A stretch of DNA of 64,000 nt from Chloroflexota bacterium. GTDB taxonomy: Bacteria > Chloroflexota > Anaerolineae > Caldilineales > Caldilineaceae. How positions within the stretch are numbered: position 1 is the stretch's first letter; the number at the start of each line of letters is the position of its first letter. Shown in pieces: positions 62,310 through 64,000 of the stretch. The DNA lies in contig BOKO01000015.1 of assembly GCA_016861025.1 (NCBI GenBank), forward strand, positions 77,294 to 141,293. Reading direction: 5' to 3'. The position numbers and the translations under genes were made by a program. The notes beneath the pieces are model-generated. The model was not told the origin of the DNA and ran no database searches. It worked only from the letters and a program-made list of their open reading frames with translations.

Positions 62310-62396
62310 GGCTAACGTTCGCCATAACCGGCAGCAAAAAGCGGAGCGTCGAAGGAGCGCAGCTTTTGGCTGTCCGAGTTAATGGCGTTGTTATGC
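62310..62396 (-). repeat. attC site between cassettes (62391 and 62097 genes)
   Basis: Minus strand, 87 nt. Outer boxes GCATAAC (62396-62390) and GTTAGCC (62316-62310). The arms align well: GCATAACAACGCCATTAACT and the complement GGCTAACGTTCGCCATAACC, then CAGC-x-AAAAGC on each side with extra unpaired bases, the pattern of a folded attC. The first box overlaps the stop codon of the upstream gene. Confidence 0.75.
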
Positions 62397-62936
62397 GGCA
62401 TTGTCTACCCGGTATTTGCTTTGGACAAAGCCAGACGGAAATGCTTTCGTTGAGATATGGTTTAACCTGATGTCATGGCCGGTAGCACCAAACAAGGAAA
62501 TGCCTTCGCCAATGAGAACGGGAACCCGTGTGATTGTTAACTCATCAATCAGTCCATTGCGAAGAAAGCTTTGAATGGTAGTGCCACCATCGACATAGAT
62601 ATGTTGCACACCTCTGCTTTCCAGTTCAGATAACAAATTCCGCGGGGGCAACGACGTGCCTTCGACGTTGTGTGAAATGGGCTGTAGTGTTTTTGGATAA
62701 CAGCTGCTTAGCACTACAACACTCTTCCCAGTGTAGGGCCATTCCGCAAACGATGAAGCAAGCTCATATGTCTTGCGACCGAAAATCAAAGCATCAATAG
62801 ATTCGAAGAACGATTTGTAACCGTAGTCCTCGCCACCCGACGCTCCGTCACTACTAGGCAACCAATCAAGAGCACCGTCTTTACGGGCGATAAATCCATC
62901 GAGACTTGTTGCGATGAAAACAGAACATTTAGGCAA
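62391..62936 (-). CDS. Dihydrofolate reductase/RibD C-terminal-family protein
   Basis: 181 residues. The RibD_C/DHFR-like fold: MPKCSVFIATSLDGFIARKD at the start, DALIFGRKTYELASSFAEWP, VVLSSCYPKTL, and VDGGTTIQSFLRNGLIDELTITRVPVLIGEGISLF. This is the YyaP-like reductase group found often on cassettes and mobile DNA. I start at the TTG (62936) because AGGAG lies 8 nt upstream and the family N-terminus begins there; an ATG at 62960 would start inside the attC box. Confidence 0.8.
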   Translation of the reverse strand: MPKCSVFIATSLDGFIARKDGALDWLPSSDGASGGEDYGYKSFFESIDALIFGRKTYELASSFAEWPYTGKSVVVLSSCYPKTLQPISHNVEGTSLPPRNLLSELESRGVQHIYVDGGTTIQSFLRNGLIDELTITRVPVLIGEGISLFGATGHDIRLNHISTKAFPSGFVQSKYRVDNAA

Positions 62937-62956
62937 GGCACTGACTCCTGACTGCC

Positions 62957-63004
62957 GCATAACGGGTTTTGGGCGGCCCGCAGCTCTTTAGTGAGATGTT
63001 ATGT
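62957..63004 (-). repeat. Short degenerate attC-like site
   Basis: Minus strand, 48 nt. Boxes ACATAAC (63004-62998) and GTTATGC (62963-62957) match in six of seven positions. The arms between them pair poorly apart from a GC-rich tip. It lies at the boundary of two cassette genes and contains the upstream gene's stop codon, so its position fits, but structure alone would not identify it. Confidence 0.45.
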
Positions 63005-63437
63005 TCAGAACGGTCGCAATCACAAACAATGCCGCATATACAAACCACAGTGGCCGGCTCAGAAGCCCAATCGGCCACCAATAAAACATGACCGTGGCCA
63101 GATACAAGAACACGTATGGAACCAATACCGATAATTGAATCGGATTCCGGAATGGAATTTGTGCCACATAATCAACCCAGTAACCAAAGACAGCAAAGAC
63201 AACGAAAAGGAATCCGCCCAGCCAGAATGACCAACTCTTGCCGCCACGCAAGAGGATAACGCTGATTATAGCGGCTGGGATACATAGCGCGTAGACAATC
63301 CATCCAAACTTCGCCGTATAACTTTCGAAGAGGGGTTTACGCACTGCAAAGTGTACGATAAGCACAATTTGGAAGATAAACGCCCAAACGATAAACAGTT
63401 TATCGAAATTGTCCACATTCTTCCAAGTAGACATCAT
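62988..63437 (-). CDS. Polytopic membrane protein of unknown function
   Basis: 149 residues with five predicted membrane segments (LFIVWAFIFQIVLIVHFAV, GWIVYALCIPAAIISVILL, SFWLGGFLFVVFAVFGYWV, VLVPYVFLYLATVMFYWW, LWFVYAALFVIATVLNI). No family recognised. GGAAGGTG lies just before two adjacent ATGs (63437, 63434). Transcribed with the cassette direction and preceded by a clear attC. Confidence 0.6.
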   Translation of the reverse strand: MMSTWKNVDNFDKLFIVWAFIFQIVLIVHFAVRKPLFESYTAKFGWIVYALCIPAAIISVILLRGGKSWSFWLGGFLFVVFAVFGYWVDYVAQIPFRNPIQLSVLVPYVFLYLATVMFYWWPIGLLSRPLWFVYAALFVIATVLNITSH

Positions 63438-63462
63438 CTACACCTTCCTGCCAGATATTGCC

Positions 63463-63586
63463 GCCCAACGGCTTGCGTTAGCGGCGACCGGCGAGAACCA
63501 GCTCGCGAAACGGGAAATTGCCATCGTTCAGAACCAGCTTGAAAAACGCACACAGTCCCGGTCGTCCGCTGCACGCCGTGTTGGGC
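63463..63586 (-). repeat. Well-formed attC site
   Basis: Minus strand, 124 nt. Outer boxes GCCCAAC (63586-63580) and GTTGGGC (63469-63463) exactly match RYYYAAC and GTTRRRY and each other. Arms continue to pair (ACGGCGTGCAGCGGACGACCGG versus the complement of CCGGTCGCCGCTAACGCAAGC) with a few unpaired bases. This is the best attC of the set. Confidence 0.85.
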
Positions 63587-63600
63587 AGTTATGAGACCAT

Positions 63601-63927
63601 CTACAAACCTACACTTAATTTTTCTACAATCTTGGCAATTCGACGCTCACGAGTTTCTGGCGCTTTGGCTTCTTCTACTTGGCGAACATATTCCTTTTTC
63701 ATTGAGGGTGCAGATTTTTCGAAAGCCTCAAGCGCACTTGCCTTGATCAAGGCATTCTTTAGGTCTTTGGGAATTTCAACCGTGCGTGGTTCTAAATCAA
63801 GTTCTAAAGTAACATCTGTTTCATCACCATCTTGAACCCCCGACGCTTTTTGATGTTCTGGATTGAAACTAATCGAGACGTGGTCATAAATCGAAAAGTG
63901 GGAAAAGCCGCACCCTGAAGTAGTCAA
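63601..63927 (-). pseudogene. YdeI/OmdA-like protein lacking its N-terminal part
   Basis: 108 residues. The last 85 match the YdeI/OmdA-type protein (DUF1905 end plus YdeI domain): FNPEHQKASGVQDGDETDVT, LDLEPRTVEIP, MKKEYVRQVEEAKAPETRER. The expected first 55-60 residues of DUF1905 are missing: upstream of about 63865 the sequence no longer resembles the family and runs into a terminator-like repeat (63906-63936) and a possible IS end. A truncated cassette gene. Confidence 0.6.
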
Positions 63928-63936
63928 AGTGCGGCT
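63906..63936 (-). terminator. Inverted repeat AGCCGCAC / GTGCGGCT near the right edge
   Basis: Perfect 8-bp arms (63906-63913, 63929-63936) with 15-nt spacer and four T residues on the minus-strand side. It lies in the 5' end of the truncated YdeI reading frame, followed by another hairpin (GCTAC/GTAGC, 63934-63947). It may be a terminator within an inserted element. Confidence 0.4.
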
Positions 63937-63987
63937 ACCTCCGTAGCATAGTAGTTGCGAAACCGGTCTACACCAGGAGGCAACGAC

Positions 63988-64000
63988 ATGCTACATCGAG
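63988..64000 (+). CDS. Possible start of a plus-strand gene cut by the window edge
   Basis: AGGAGG (63975-63980), 7 nt, then ATG CTA CAT CGA. It is the only plus-strand start with a strong RBS at this end of the array, opposite to all cassette genes. Together with the truncation of the YdeI gene it could be a transposase of an insertion element. Only four codons are visible, so this is a weak call. Confidence 0.25.

Overview
The window looks like bacterial chromosome from a Chloroflexota (Chloroflexi) organism, most plausibly a Caldilinea-like filamentous lineage. This is inferred from overall gene content: an origin-proximal rpmH-rnpA-yidD-yidC-jag-pfkB-parA-parB block, a short str operon (rpsL-rpsG-fusA without tuf), a CarH-type light regulator, a hydBGDA-type NADP hydrogenase, and secreted beta-propeller proteins ending in a Y-L/F-P-x-x-x-R motif. 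No rRNA or marker gene tests it. The DNA is moderately GC-rich except for an AT-richer right end.

Layout. 1-7.8 kb: cell-surface genes (baeRF fragment, membrane protein, hydrolase-Sel1 lipoprotein, META/SH3/propeller lipoprotein, DNRLRE protein) with a 36-37 bp tandem palindromic repeat. 7.9-18 kb: GH13 sugar phosphorylase, fructose bisphosphatase diverging from a leaderless DtxR-type regulator, str operon, D-threonine aldolase/D-serine dehydratase-like enzyme, lipoprotein and a MerR/BldC-type regulator behind a near-consensus promoter. 18-29 kb: priA and a membrane gene facing the rpmH-to-parB block (no oriC or DnaA-box cluster seen). 29-35.8 kb: CarH-like regulator with a polyprenyl-synthase homologue lacking its DDxxD motif, a Crp/Fnr regulator, rho with a long leader, and a LysM-M23 peptidase. 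35.9-41 kb: fumarase, a two-component system and a membrane protein.

41-50 kb: a very large PQQ dehydrogenase-multihaem cytochrome fusion, a URO-D-like enzyme, and a decayed patch with remnants of an E2 acyltransferase, a glycosyltransferase, and a HepT-MntA toxin-antitoxin pair (HepT frameshifted, MntA reduced to its tail), plus a lactonase-like hydrolase and a virginiamycin B lyase-like propeller. 50-61 kb, all minus strand: acetyl-CoA synthetase with a structured leader, a fused E1alpha-beta 2-oxoacid dehydrogenase, E2, a stand-alone acyl carrier protein, then hydB-hydG-hydD-hydA. The hydrogenase maturation protease lies upstream. Together these suggest acyl-CoA/acetate metabolism coupled to NAD(P)H-H2 exchange.

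61-64 kb: a run of small unrelated genes, all on the minus strand, separated by sites with attC architecture (RYYYAAC ... GTTRRRY with pairing arms). I read this as an integron gene-cassette array, or an array lacking its integrase; any integrase would lie beyond position 64000. The array is damaged at both visible ends: an Imm5-like cassette is truncated at the chromosomal side, and a YdeI-like cassette is truncated at the right edge next to what may be an IS end. This array is the most interesting system in the window.
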